A stretch of DNA of 64,000 nucleotides from NCBI GenBank assembly GCA_014584345.1, contig JACTNB010000006.1, forward strand, positions 248,001-312,000. Direction: 5' to 3'. Source of the DNA: Planctomycetota bacterium (GTDB taxonomy: Bacteria; Planctomycetota; Planctomycetia; Planctomycetales; Planctomycetaceae). Numbering within the stretch: the first letter of the stretch is position 1; every line of letters starts with the position of its first letter. Positions 46,515 to 56,583 of the stretch are shown one piece after another. Below the pieces are notes generated by a model, which saw only the letters and a program-made list of their open reading frames with translations, made no database searches and had not been told where the DNA came from. The position numbers and the translations under genes are program-made.

Positions 46515-46917
46515 GAGGTGGCGTTTCGCTCGGAGGGGAACTCCCTTGCGATTCCCGCAACACGTGTTGCCCCCACTGGAGCAGGGAATCGAGTTCCTCG
46601 CAACAGGCCTCCATGGAAATCACCGCCTGCTGGAAATTGGTGTGTGTGGAGGCAACCGGCGCATCCTGGCGAAATTGAGCACTGGCGGCCTTCAACTTGC
46701 CCAGTTTCTTGGCCAGCATTTTCAAGTAAGCCGCGGGATCGTTCACACGCGTTTCAAGTGCCCGAGAGGTATCAAAAACAGCCCGCACGATCTCCATCAG
46801 TTCCGGAAAATCTTCCGCTTCATCGGCATGCTTGATGAAAGTGCGTACCATCCAGGCGTGCGCCATAACCTTTTGGCACTTGCCGACAATTTCCGCTGGT
46901 GTTTGCAAGGGGTACAT
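46492..46917 (-). CDS. Hypothetical all-helical protein
   Basis: The 141-residue protein is rich in Ala, Leu, Lys and Glu and predicted helical by composition (EIVGKCQKVMAHAWMVRTFIKHADEAEDFPELMEIVRAVFDTSRALETRV, AYLKMLAKKLGKLKAASAQFR). The end is Ser/Pro-rich. No signal peptide or membrane helix is present. It overlaps the 3' end of the convergent secreted-protein gene. It has no recognised family. The head-to-head neighbour on the other side is proC. Confidence 0.6.
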   Translation of the reverse strand: MYPLQTPAEIVGKCQKVMAHAWMVRTFIKHADEAEDFPELMEIVRAVFDTSRALETRVNDPAAYLKMLAKKLGKLKAASAQFRQDAPVASTHTNFQQAVISMEACCEELDSLLQWGQHVLRESQGSSPPSETPPLTESHQS

Positions 46918-47146
46918 TTCACGATCATTCCAGGGATACGAGTCCGTCTGTGCTCACCGCGTCGCTTCGGAGCAGTGGAACTTCGCTGCCGGCTCGTTCG
47001 ACCACACTTGTTATTTCCAGAACGAGAGCGGACAATTCGCAATGAAAAAAGTCTCGAAAGTATTGTAAGCAAGAGAATGCGCAATCGCGACCCTCTGTCG
47101 TTTTCCGTGTGGGGGCGCGTAGAATGTGGAATCCAGGAGCGAATGT

Positions 47147-47965
47147 ATGACACAAATACAAAGGAATCGGATTGGTTTTATCGGTGCCGGCCGAATGGCG
47201 ACCGCGCTGGCAAAAGGATTCCTGGAGCAAAAGGCCGTGACCCACACGGCGCTGTCGGCCTGCGATGTGTGGGAGCCTTCCCGGATTGCGTTTTCGAAAT
47301 CGACCGGAGTGGTCTGCACGGCGGAATCCCGGTCGGTCATTGAAAACTCCGACGTCTTGTTTCTGGCGGTGAAACCACAGGTCATCAAGGATGTAACGCC
47401 CGAAATATCGCGTCACGCTCGTCCCGATCAATTGATCGTTTCGATTGCCGCCGGAGTGACACTCGCCCAACTCGGCAAGTACCTGGGCAATCATCGTCAA
47501 CTGATACGCATCATGCCGAACACGCCGTGCCTGGTGGGCGCGGGTGCCGCCGGCATGGCAGCCAGTGCCAGCGTTTCCTCCGAGGATCGCGACTTCATCC
47601 GCCACTTGCTGGAAACAGTCGGAATCTGTATCGAAGTCCCGGAAAAACTGATGGACGCCGTCACGGGACTTTCCGGAAGCGGCCCCGCCTATGTCTTTCA
47701 AATGTTGGAGGCCATGAGTGACGCCGGCGTGCTGATGGGCTTGCCGAGGGATATCGCCACGCGGCTTTCCGCGCAAACCGTGCTGGGAGCCGCACGCATG
47801 CTGCTGGAATCAGGAGACCACCCAGGGGAATTGAAGGATGCCGTCACCAGTCCGGGAGGCACCACCATTGCCGGCATCGCCGCCCTGGAACGGGGGGGGT
47901 TTCGAGCCTCGCTCATCGACGCTATCGAGGCAGGAACCCTGCGCTCGCGCGAACTTTCCGAGTAG
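47147..47965 (+). CDS. proC: Pyrroline-5-carboxylate reductase
   Basis: The 272-residue protein begins MTQIQRNRIGFIGAGRMATALAKGF, the Rossmann GxGxM motif. AVKPQVIKDV and IVSIAAGVTLAQL are followed by LIRIMPNTPCLVGAGAAGMA and the C-terminal signature GLSGSGPAYVF ... PGGTTIAGIAALERGGFRASLIDAIEAG. This is a complete ProC of normal length, catalysing the last step of proline synthesis with NAD(P)H in the cytoplasm. The ribosome site AGGAG lies just upstream of ATG 47147. It is followed within about 130 bp by the GcvH-like gene on the same strand. Confidence 0.96.
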   Translation: MTQIQRNRIGFIGAGRMATALAKGFLEQKAVTHTALSACDVWEPSRIAFSKSTGVVCTAESRSVIENSDVLFLAVKPQVIKDVTPEISRHARPDQLIVSIAAGVTLAQLGKYLGNHRQLIRIMPNTPCLVGAGAAGMAASASVSSEDRDFIRHLLETVGICIEVPEKLMDAVTGLSGSGPAYVFQMLEAMSDAGVLMGLPRDIATRLSAQTVLGAARMLLESGDHPGELKDAVTSPGGTTIAGIAALERGGFRASLIDAIEAGTLRSRELSE

Positions 47966-48097
47966 CCTGCCAGAACCTGTCCCCACAGGCCCAGTTTGCA
48001 GGCAAACAACAATCGAGAGGCAGACCCAAAACACTCATTCCTGGCATGTGCGAGCCCGTCCACCTCGGACGGGAACTCCAAGGAGGAACCTATTTCC

Positions 48098-48550
48098 GTG
48101 AGCGAACCTGAACTGATTTTTCTGATGGGGCAATACCAGGCCCGCATTCCGCGCGATCGGCTTTATGCCGAGAATCACATGTGGATTCAGCCGACGGAAG
48201 ATCGGTTTCGCGCGGGGTTCACGGCTTATTCCGTCCGCCTGTTGCAGGATGTCTATTTTCTCGACTGGGATTTTACCGACGGATCGAGTGCCCTGAAGGG
48301 AGAGACCATCGGGGAAATTGAAAGCTCCAAGGCGGTTTCGGCCCTGTCCGCGCCCGCTGATTGCGAAGACCTGCAAGCCAATCCCGCACTGCTACAAGAC
48401 CCTTCGCTAATCAACACGTCTCCCTACGACCAGGGCTGGCTGTTTTCGTTTCGCTCCTCCCGGAACTTCCTCACCCCCGAGGAATACGTGACAATGCTCG
48501 GCAGTGTCTGGGAAGAAACACAGCGGGTAATCAAAGGACAAATTCAATAA
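48098..48550 (+). CDS. GcvH-like lipoyl carrier protein
   Basis: The 150-residue protein starts at GTG 48098, with AAGGAGG about 11 bases upstream. It has the glycine cleavage H-protein hammerhead: LYAENHMWIQPTEDRFRAGFTAYSVRLLQDVYFLDW, then GETIGEIESSKAVSALSAPADCEDLQANPALLQDPSLINTSPYDQGWLFSFR. The Lys of ESSKA is the lipoylation site (ESVKA in most H-proteins). No GcvT or GcvP gene is adjacent. The next gene encodes an Fe-S protein, so the carrier may serve another process. The gene pair is a possible functional unit. Confidence 0.82.
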   Translation: MSEPELIFLMGQYQARIPRDRLYAENHMWIQPTEDRFRAGFTAYSVRLLQDVYFLDWDFTDGSSALKGETIGEIESSKAVSALSAPADCEDLQANPALLQDPSLINTSPYDQGWLFSFRSSRNFLTPEEYVTMLGSVWEETQRVIKGQIQ

Positions 48551-48674
48551 CCCAGTCCCGGAAATCCCCCGGGTTCCGCGCGTGAAATTGCGACCTCAAT
48601 TTGATTCCCGCCGCGAGAGTGTGTAGTATCAAAGGCTTACTGGCAAATTCCCGAACGCGTTGGAAGTTTTCCTC

Positions 48675-49739
<1,065 letters not shown>

Positions 49740-49878
49740 TTTATAGTCGTATTGCCACGACTCACGACTGCTTGACGGCTGCCAGCAACAGCCCGGCGCC
49801 GCCGCCGAAATGCAGGACTCGCACGGCATGCCGTCCCCATTTTCCTGGACCTGATTCTTTTTTCGCGAATGCCGGCAA

Positions 49879-50349
49879 ATGTGGATCCATCTCAATGAAC
49901 CGAGCCACTTCGACGACTTCGTCACCTTGAATACGGCCTGGATTACGCGGTATTTCACGTTGGAACCGCCTGATTTCGAGCTGTTTTCCCGCCCGGAATC
50001 GATTATCGAACAGGGAGGCTGTATTCTCAGCCTGTCCATTGCCTACGAGGCCCCCACCACGGTTGTCGCGGGTGTCTGCGCGCTGCTGCGAAAGTCGGAT
50101 TCCCTGTTCGAACTCAGTAAAATGGCAGTGGACGAACGGTTTCAAGGCCAGGGCTTGGGGGATGCCCTGATGCGCGCCGCCTTCGACTGGGCCAACCGCT
50201 CCGGTGCCGAAAAACTTACGCTCATCACCAACTCTCGCTTGACCCCGGCTATTGCCATGTACCGCAAGCACGGATTTGTCACCATCTGGGAAGGCCCGCA
50301 TCCCGAATACACGCGTGGCGACGTGATCATGGAGAAATCCCTGGATTGA
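49879..50349 (+). CDS. GNAT-family N-acetyltransferase
   Basis: The 156-residue protein shows the GNAT acetyl-CoA site: LSKMAVDERFQGQGLGDALMRAAFDWANRSG (Q/RxxGxG/A as QGQGLG), then LTLITNSRLTPAIAMYRKHGFV. The N-terminus has the MWIHLNEPSHFDDFVTLNTAWITRYF pattern. It is soluble. The acceptor is unknown. It is about 140 bp downstream of the Fe-S protein gene on the same strand. Confidence 0.85.
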   Translation: MWIHLNEPSHFDDFVTLNTAWITRYFTLEPPDFELFSRPESIIEQGGCILSLSIAYEAPTTVVAGVCALLRKSDSLFELSKMAVDERFQGQGLGDALMRAAFDWANRSGAEKLTLITNSRLTPAIAMYRKHGFVTIWEGPHPEYTRGDVIMEKSLD

Positions 50350-50469
50350 ACTCCCGCGCTACAAAGGCACGGGAGCCTGGTGTGGTGTCGCTAGCAAACC
50401 CGGCCCACGCGCCGCCGCAACGCGTTTCGCAACTTGATAAAGATAAGCTAGCAGGCATACACTACATAT

Positions 50470-50501
50470 CCGTATTGCAGTAAAACTCTACTGCAATACG
50501 G
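50470..50501. repeat. Perfect inverted repeat (13-bp arms, 6-base loop)
   Basis: CCGTATTGCAGTA and TACTGCAATACGG flank AAACTC. There is no T-run on either side (plus: GTGGTCG after; minus: ATATGTAG after), so it is not a typical terminator. Candidates are an RNA stem, a protein-binding dyad or a remnant of a mobile element. Confidence 0.75.
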
Positions 50502-50570
50502 TGGTCGAATAATCGTTCTGCCATTTCGAGCACGCACAGTGAAACTGATGTACAAAGACTTAGCGGGGGT

Positions 50571-50595
50571 TGACCTGCCCCAATTTTTTGTACCA
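50571..50595. mobile_element. Possible solo end of an IS3-like element
   Basis: The stretch TGACCTGCCCC followed by AATTTTTTGTACCA resembles the terminal inverted repeats of IS3-family elements (TGT/TGA-CTGxCCC-ATTTTTxGTAC pattern). No partner end or transposase is present within 3 kb. It is a weak match that needs comparison with IS databases. Confidence 0.3.
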
Positions 50596-50796
50596 CGCGT
50601 TATGAGAGTTCGGGTTGGCTAATCTTCATCGGGTTTTCAAACACATTCCGCTGAGCCCCACCCACCCTCACTGCGATTGACGATTACGGGCTACTTGAAC
50701 ATTTACAATGCGTGTCATGCTCGCGGCCCGGCGGTCGCCGAGTTTGGATGTTCGTCACTCATCGTAAACCCAGGCCTTACTCTATAAGGAGACATA

Positions 50797-51039
50797 ATGA
50801 ACTCGAATCCATGGTCAACAACAATCAACTATCGCGTTCTCTTCATCGTATTTGCGATCTGCACTGCCTTGGGTATGGCTGGGTTGATTGTGTCCGAGCT
50901 TTTCATGCCACAGAACGCGGGCGGTTTGGCGGGACGACTCGCGATGTATCGGTACATGGGAACAGCAACGTTCTGTTGGGCTTTAATTGCTCTGTGGTCG
51001 TGGTATCAACTGCAGCTAGCAACAAAAGGGATAAAGTGA
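50797..51039 (+). CDS. Small membrane protein
   Basis: The 80-residue protein has two hydrophobic helices: YRVLFIVFAICTALGMAGLIVSELF and YMGTATFCWALIALWSWYQL. A strong ribosome site, AAGGAGA, lies six bases before ATG 50797. The first helix is followed by a short Gly-rich loop (PQNAGGLAGRLAMYRYMG). No family is recognised. It stands alone between gene-free intervals of 400-500 bp, which suggests its own promoter. Confidence 0.62.
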   Translation: MNSNPWSTTINYRVLFIVFAICTALGMAGLIVSELFMPQNAGGLAGRLAMYRYMGTATFCWALIALWSWYQLQLATKGIK

Positions 51040-51543
51040 CACGTGTGTGAAAGTGTCAGGCTCACGCCGTTGCTGCGAATTACAGACCGGGTAGCAGCTT
51101 TGACGAGGCTGGGATAAATCGCATAACGGCCATCCGCCTGGATACCCCTCCCCATACCAGCGGACATACGGGGACGGCGATTTTTTGGGGCAGCCCAACT
51201 GGAGTGGACCATAACATCACAGTTGCGGCTCAAAGGTGACCCGAGTATTTACGGGCGAGGCTCGTCGCACATGCTGGGACACGCCCCAGTTTACGTGGTT
51301 GCGGCCGGTACGATGAAGCGGGCAGGCAGCGGGGATGCTTGCTTTGACTCGGCCATTCTCCGACAATCCTGGAGGGGGTGCCAGCTTTCGTAAACCTCTG
51401 CGGAGCAGTTGCAATTGCAGAGAGAATCACCGGGAGGGGAGACTTCTAGCCCGGTTATTCCTGTCTTTTGTCTTTCCGTCCGGTTGCATCAAAGCTTGGC
51501 TCCACCCCGGATATTTTGCGGACATTTCCAGGAACGATACGTC
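51040..51543. other. Gene-free interval with REP-like fragments
   Basis: No credible coding frame exists in either direction. At 51160-51190 the sequence CGGACATACGGGGACGGCG followed by ATTTTTTGGG resembles tails of dispersed REP/RAYT-associated repeats, but no partner copy occurs in the window. The sulfatase start at 51544 has no strong ribosome site. Confidence 0.4.
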
Positions 51544-52899
51544 ATGCGGCAAATCTTATCGCGTGCAGGGCTATGCCTGCTTTGTCTGGCGTTTACCCCT
51601 CTGTTTCCGTGTGCAGCGGAACAACCCAACTTCCTGCTGATTTTCACCGATGACCATGGCTACGGCGATGTTTCAACCTACCACGCATCCGACGCCAGGA
51701 CTCCGCATATCGATAGTCTTGCCGCCGACGGTATGCTGTTTACCGCCATGCGGGCCAATTGCACGGTCTGTTCCCCTTCTCGCGCGGCCCTGTTAACAGG
51801 GCGATACGCGGATCGCGTGGGAGTGCCCGGCGTAATCCGCACCCATGCGGAGAATTCCTGGGGGTACTTCAATCCGGCGGTTCCGACACTGGCCGACGAA
51901 CTGAAGCGTGTCGGGTATCACACGGCAATCATCGGGAAATGGCACTTGGGGCTGGAATCTCCCAACACCCCGAACGAACGAGGGTTCGACTTCTTTCACG
52001 GGTTCCTGGGCGACATGATGGACAGCTACACCGATCACTTACGGCATGGCGAGAATTACATGCGGCGAAACCAGGAACCGATCGAACCGACCGGGCATGC
52101 AACCGACCTGTTTTCCGATTGGGCGGCAGACTACCTGCGGGAGCGGGGCCTGCAGCAGGGTAAGCCATTCTTTTTATATCTGGCTTATAACGCACCTCAT
52201 TTTCCCATCGAACCGCCTGCGGCCTGGCTGGAACAAGTACGGAAGCGGTCTCCGCATCTAGAGGAGAAACGCGCCCGCAACGTGGCGTTTGTCGAGCATC
52301 TGGATGCCGGTATCGGGCGCGTGCTGGCGGCATTGAAACAGCATGGTCTGTCCGACAAGACCCTGGTGGTGTTCACGTCCGACAATGGGGGTTCGTTGTC
52401 TCACGCCCAGAACAACGATCCCTGGCGCGATGGCAAGCAGAGCCATTACGACGGCGGCTTGCGGGTTCCGTTCCTGGCGCGTTGGCCGGGACGAATCGAA
52501 CCGGAGTCCCGTTGCGATTATGCCGGGCTGAATTTCGATCTGTTCCCGACATTCCTGGAATTGGCGGGCGTTCCTCTCGCCAAGGATCTCGATGCCGTCA
52601 GCCTGACCCCCCTGCTCCAGGGACAATCCCTGCCGCGGAAACGGGATTTGTATTTTACCCGCAGAGAGGGGGGACCGGCCTACGGCGGCAGCAGCTATGA
52701 AGCCATCATTCGCGGCGACTGGAAACTGCTCCGCAACAATCCGTTCAGCCCGTATGAATTGTACAATCTGAAGGATGATCCCCAGGAAACCCGGAATCTG
52801 GCAGGCAGCCAGCGGAAGATTGTTAACGAATTATTGACGGCGTTGCGTCTGCAGATTCAACGCGGAGGGGAGACTCCCTGGCAACCCCCGGCCCGATGA
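51544..52899 (+). CDS. Secreted sulfatase (family S1)
   Basis: The 451-residue protein starts MRQILSRAGLCLLCLAFTPLFPCAAEQ, an export signal. NFLLIFTDDHGYGDVSTYHASDART gives the Asp-Asp metal site, Cys76 of CSPSRAALLTGRY is the formylglycine precursor, and KWHLGLESP, NAPHFPIEPP and FTSDNGGSLSHAQNNDPW complete the core. It is a compact S1 sulfatase acting on external sulfate esters. It is the fourth in the window and is followed after about 120 bp by the fifth. Confidence 0.93.
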   Translation: MRQILSRAGLCLLCLAFTPLFPCAAEQPNFLLIFTDDHGYGDVSTYHASDARTPHIDSLAADGMLFTAMRANCTVCSPSRAALLTGRYADRVGVPGVIRTHAENSWGYFNPAVPTLADELKRVGYHTAIIGKWHLGLESPNTPNERGFDFFHGFLGDMMDSYTDHLRHGENYMRRNQEPIEPTGHATDLFSDWAADYLRERGLQQGKPFFLYLAYNAPHFPIEPPAAWLEQVRKRSPHLEEKRARNVAFVEHLDAGIGRVLAALKQHGLSDKTLVVFTSDNGGSLSHAQNNDPWRDGKQSHYDGGLRVPFLARWPGRIEPESRCDYAGLNFDLFPTFLELAGVPLAKDLDAVSLTPLLQGQSLPRKRDLYFTRREGGPAYGGSSYEAIIRGDWKLLRNNPFSPYELYNLKDDPQETRNLAGSQRKIVNELLTALRLQIQRGGETPWQPPAR

Positions 52900-53020
52900 A
52901 TTTCCCGATGCGAACAAGTCCGAGCGATCTTGCCAGAACGGCGGGGATCACTTCGGGGAACCCAACAGAATCGCCTGGGCGATACGACACTCTTTTTCCA
53001 ACTGTTCGAGAGGCACGACC

Positions 53021-54826
53021 GTGAAACATATTTTCCCGAAGCTGATCTGGCTGCTTGCCGGTTGCTGTTTGTGGCTTTCCGAAATCCAGCCTTTGTTTGC
53101 GGCGGGGGAACAACCGAACGTGGTGGTATTCCTGGCCGACGATGCCGGCTGGGGAGATTACAGTCATTCGGGTAACACGATGGTAAACACGCCACACATC
53201 GATTCCCTGGCCCGGCAGGGGGTCTCGCTGGAGCGATTTTTTGTCTGCCCGGTCTGTTCGCCGACACGGGCCGAATTCTTGACGGGACGGTATCACCCGC
53301 GCGGTGGTGTCCGGGGCGTATCGACGGGGCAGGAGCGGCTGGATGTGTCCGAAAAAACAATTGCGGATGCGTTCCGGGCGGCAGGATATGCCACGGGGGC
53401 CTTCGGGAAATGGCATAACGGGTCGCAGTGGCCATATCATCCCCTGGCACGGGGTTTTGGGGATTATTTGGGACACACGGCGGGCCATTGGGGCGAATAC
53501 TTCGATGCCCCGTTGGACGACAATGGCCGCATGGTCCGCACCCGTGGTTATATTGTAGATGTCTGTACCGACCGGGCGATTGCGTTTATAGAAAGGCATC
53601 GAAACAATCCGTTCTTCTGTTATGTTCCGTTTACGACACCCCACTCTCCCTGGGCAGCTCCCGAGGAAGACTGGAAACGCTTTGAGTGCAGACCGATCAC
53701 GCAGCGAGGGACATTGCCAGACCAGGAGGACATCGACCAGACACGCTGCGCGCTGGCGATGGTGGAAAACCAGGACATGAATGTGGGCCGCGTGCTGAGC
53801 AAACTGGAAGAACTGAACCTTTCGGACAATACGATCATTGTCTATTTTTCCGATAACGGCCCCAATAGCTGGCGTTGGAACGATGGGATGAAGGGGCGCA
53901 AGGGGAGCACCGACGAAGGGGGGGTGCGTTCGGTCTGCTATCTCCGTTGGCCCGCACGCTTGCCCGCCGGCCTAAAGGTGCCCGAGATTGCCGGGGCGAT
54001 CGATCTGCTGCCGACACTCACCTCGCTTGCCGGAGTCCCGCATGCGAAGGACCTGCCGCTGGACGGAATCGATTTATCCCCCCTGCTGTTGCGCGAGACG
54101 GAAACCATTCCCGATCGCCAGATTTTCTCGACCTGGGCCGGGCGCGTCAGCGTGCGGACCAGACAACACCGGCTGGATGACAAGGGGGAATTATTCGACA
54201 TGTGGGCCGATCCCGGGCAGACCCGTGCGATCTCGAAAGAGCACCCCGAATTGACCGCGAGCCTGCGGGAAGCGGTGCGGAACTGGCGGGCCGAGATGTT
54301 TCCGGAATCAACAAAAAACGGCGCACGGGGACGAAACGCGGTTGATCCGCGTCCGATTGGTGTCGGATATCGTGAATTTCCAGTCACCATGCTGCCGGCG
54401 CGCGACGGGGAACCACGCGGTGCGGTCCAACGCAGCAGCAGCGCGCCCAACAGTTCGTACTTCGTGAACTGGAAATCGATTGAAGATGAAATGGTCTGGC
54501 TGGTCGATGTGCAAACCAGCGGGCGTTACGAGGTCACGATCGATTACACCTGTCCCATCGAGGACGCCGGCTCCACTATTGAACTGAGGCACGGGGAGCG
54601 GGCGTTGATCGGCAAGGTGGAGCCAGGATGGGATCCTCCCTTATACACCAACCAGGACACGCTCCCGCGCCCTCCCGCGGAATCTCAAATGAAGGAGTTT
54701 CACGGACTGCGTCTGGGAATTCTTTCATTGGATGCGGGCCAGGGGCCATTGGTACTGCGCGCCTTGGAGATTCCGGGGAATTCCGTGATGGACGTGAGGC
54801 GGGTCACGCTGACGCTGTTACCCTGA
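53021..54826 (+). CDS. Secreted sulfatase with C-terminal beta-sandwich domain
   Basis: The 601-residue protein starts at GTG 53021, with GAGAGG about eight bases upstream. The export signal is LIWLLAGCCLWLSEIQPLFAAG. NVVVFLADDAGWGDYSHSG, Cys79 of CSPTRAEFLTGRY, FGKWHNGSQ and YFSDNGPNSWRWNDGMKGRKGSTDEGG are the sulfatase signs. After about residue 425 an additional domain follows (FVNWKSIEDEMVWLVDVQTSGRYEVTIDYTCP, IELRHGERALIGKVEPGWD), resembling galactose-binding or CBM-like beta-sandwiches. That domain may bind the glycan. Confidence 0.92.
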   Translation: MKHIFPKLIWLLAGCCLWLSEIQPLFAAGEQPNVVVFLADDAGWGDYSHSGNTMVNTPHIDSLARQGVSLERFFVCPVCSPTRAEFLTGRYHPRGGVRGVSTGQERLDVSEKTIADAFRAAGYATGAFGKWHNGSQWPYHPLARGFGDYLGHTAGHWGEYFDAPLDDNGRMVRTRGYIVDVCTDRAIAFIERHRNNPFFCYVPFTTPHSPWAAPEEDWKRFECRPITQRGTLPDQEDIDQTRCALAMVENQDMNVGRVLSKLEELNLSDNTIIVYFSDNGPNSWRWNDGMKGRKGSTDEGGVRSVCYLRWPARLPAGLKVPEIAGAIDLLPTLTSLAGVPHAKDLPLDGIDLSPLLLRETETIPDRQIFSTWAGRVSVRTRQHRLDDKGELFDMWADPGQTRAISKEHPELTASLREAVRNWRAEMFPESTKNGARGRNAVDPRPIGVGYREFPVTMLPARDGEPRGAVQRSSSAPNSSYFVNWKSIEDEMVWLVDVQTSGRYEVTIDYTCPIEDAGSTIELRHGERALIGKVEPGWDPPLYTNQDTLPRPPAESQMKEFHGLRLGILSLDAGQGPLVLRALEIPGNSVMDVRRVTLTLLP

Positions 54827-55266
54827 TGGTTAGGGCGAATTCCGTGAGGGACCGGACAGTTCTCCCGAGGACCAATTCGCGCCACGGATTGTGCCCGCAA
54901 CTCGCGTGGATGCCACATAAAAGGCACACTCAGCGTACCCTAAAAAAATTGAGACCGGGCCAGCCCGGATTTCTCACATGGGGCAATAAAACAGGATTGC
55001 TGACCTCGACGAACTAGCCGCGCCCGTCAGGGAGCGGGCTACGCTGGGGCCCGGTTCATCTCATACATTGCCAGAATTGATGTGGTGTCCAAGGAGTGTT
55101 CCTTGAGGAACTGCCCGCTTCCTGACGGGCGCGGCTAGTTTTCATGGCATTTTCGAGACAAAATTAACTGCCTTGGTAACTGTGTGAGAAATGTGGGCTA
55201 GAGCCTCACGGTTCGTGTTGTTGACACGCAAGGGAAATCTGTGTCGATATCGAGAGAAGGCAGGAA
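54827..55266. other. Gene-free interval almost filled by a 240-bp inverted-repeat element
   Basis: The element (54961-55200) is listed separately. Short G+C-rich hairpins (CCGGG/CCCGG near 54954-54968) sit at its left end. The right margin carries the ribosome site of the APC gene (AAGGCAGGAA just before ATG 55267). Confidence 0.5.
54961..55200. mobile_element. MITE/REP-like symmetrical element with nested inverted repeats
   Basis: Outer arms: 54961-54978 (CAGCCCGGATTTCTCACA) and 55183-55200, complementary with 3 of 18 mismatched. Inner arms: 55012-55039 and 55113-55140, 28 bp with one mismatch; the left inner arm begins AACTAGCCGCGCCCGTCAGG. The inner arms are G+C rich and the centre is about 70 bp. 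The layout fits a non-autonomous transposable element or a REP pair mobilised by a RAYT-type transposase. It contains no ORF. Confidence 0.7.
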
Positions 55267-56577
55267 ATGGCAACACACGAGCAGCTAAGACGTGAAGTTG
55301 GCATGTGGGGCGCCATGTTGCTGGGATTGGGCTCCATTGTGGGGACGGGCGTGTTTGTCAGCCTGTCGATTGCAATCGAGGTGGCGGGTTCGGCGGTACT
55401 GTTGGCGATTGTGGTCTCGGCGGGAGTGGCGGCCTGCAACGGATTGAGCAGTGCCCAATTGGCGGCCAATCATCCCGTCAGCGGGGGGACGTATGAATAC
55501 GGATATCGCTGGCTGACTCCGGCATTAGGCTTTCAGGCTGGCTGGTTGTTCCTGTGCGCGAAATGTGCATCGGCAGCAACCGCGGCGCTGGGCTGCGCGG
55601 GCTATCTCCGGAACCTTGGCGGCTGGCATGAGCCTGTGGGAAATGTGCCACTCGCCTGCGGACTGGTCCTTGTAATGACACTACTGGTGCTGAGCGGGTT
55701 GCGGCGATCGAATCGGGCCAATGCCCTCATTGTGTCGGCCACTTTGGTGTCGCTGAGTGCCTTTGTCCTGTCGGGTTTTCCCCAGGCCTGGCAGCAAACA
55801 CTGCAGCAGGACTTATACGATTCGCAATCCTCCGTGAGTTCACCGTTTGATTTTCTGCAAGCCTGCGCGCTGATGTTTGTTGCCTTTACGGGATATGGCC
55901 GCATTGCAACACTCGGCGAGGAAGTGCATGAACCCCGCAAAACGATTACCCAGGCCATTCTGGCGACTCTAGTTGTTTCGGCGCTGTTGTACCTGTCTGT
56001 CGGTTGGATCTGTCTCGCCGCCGTGCACGACGCGGGACCAGCGACTGCGACGGAATCTTTGTCCGCCCCGCTAGTGCAATACGCCCGCCAATTTGGTGGG
56101 GTCTGGGTGGTCTGGATGGTATCCGCGGGAGCAGTGACGGCGATGCTCGGGGTGCTGCTGAATTTGATCCTGGGGTTATCTCGCGTCGTTCTGGCAATGG
56201 GACGGCATGGAGATATCCCGGAGCGTTTCGCCAAACTCGATGCGTCTTGCACCACGCCGACCGCTGCCGTACTGGGCGTCGGCATTCTCGTGGGAATGCT
56301 GACGTTGATCGGCAATGTCAAAACAACCTGGTCCTTCAGTGCGTTTACAGTCCTGGTGTATTACGCACTGACGAATCTCGCGGCACTCCGCCTGAGCGTC
56401 GCGGAACGCCTCTACCCCCGGTGGATCTCCTGGCTCGGTTTGCTGGGCTGTCTCTCGCTGGCGTTCTGGGTGGAGCCCGTCGTCTGGCAAACGGGGCTGC
56501 TGTTGATGGCGATCGGCTGGATATACCATGCCTTTGTGCAGCGGCGGAAACTAATGCCTTCGAACGATACCCGCTGA
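55267..56577 (+). CDS. APC-superfamily amino acid permease
   Basis: The 436-residue membrane protein has about twelve hydrophobic helices. The first helix shows GAMLLGLGSIVGTGVFVSLSIAIEVAG with the GxGxxxGTGVF signature, and SGGTYEYGYRWLTPALGFQAGW follows, typical of APC carriers. FVAFTGYGRIATLGEEVHEPRKTI (helix 6-7 region) is also characteristic. The substrate is probably an amino acid; which one cannot be read. It converges on the lipid-kinase gene with a 6-bp gap. Confidence 0.88.
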   Translation: MATHEQLRREVGMWGAMLLGLGSIVGTGVFVSLSIAIEVAGSAVLLAIVVSAGVAACNGLSSAQLAANHPVSGGTYEYGYRWLTPALGFQAGWLFLCAKCASAATAALGCAGYLRNLGGWHEPVGNVPLACGLVLVMTLLVLSGLRRSNRANALIVSATLVSLSAFVLSGFPQAWQQTLQQDLYDSQSSVSSPFDFLQACALMFVAFTGYGRIATLGEEVHEPRKTITQAILATLVVSALLYLSVGWICLAAVHDAGPATATESLSAPLVQYARQFGGVWVVWMVSAGAVTAMLGVLLNLILGLSRVVLAMGRHGDIPERFAKLDASCTTPTAAVLGVGILVGMLTLIGNVKTTWSFSAFTVLVYYALTNLAALRLSVAERLYPRWISWLGLLGCLSLAFWVEPVVWQTGLLLMAIGWIYHAFVQRRKLMPSNDTR

Positions 56578-56583
56578 AGATAC

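Larger units (their letters stand above)
50350..50796. other. Gene-free interval with hairpin and possible IS fragment
   Basis: No coding frame is credible. It holds a perfect 13-bp stem-loop (50470-50501) and a sequence like the end of an IS3-type element (50571-50595), both listed separately. Base composition is lower in G+C than in neighbouring genes. The interval ends with the ribosome site of the small membrane protein gene. Confidence 0.5.
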
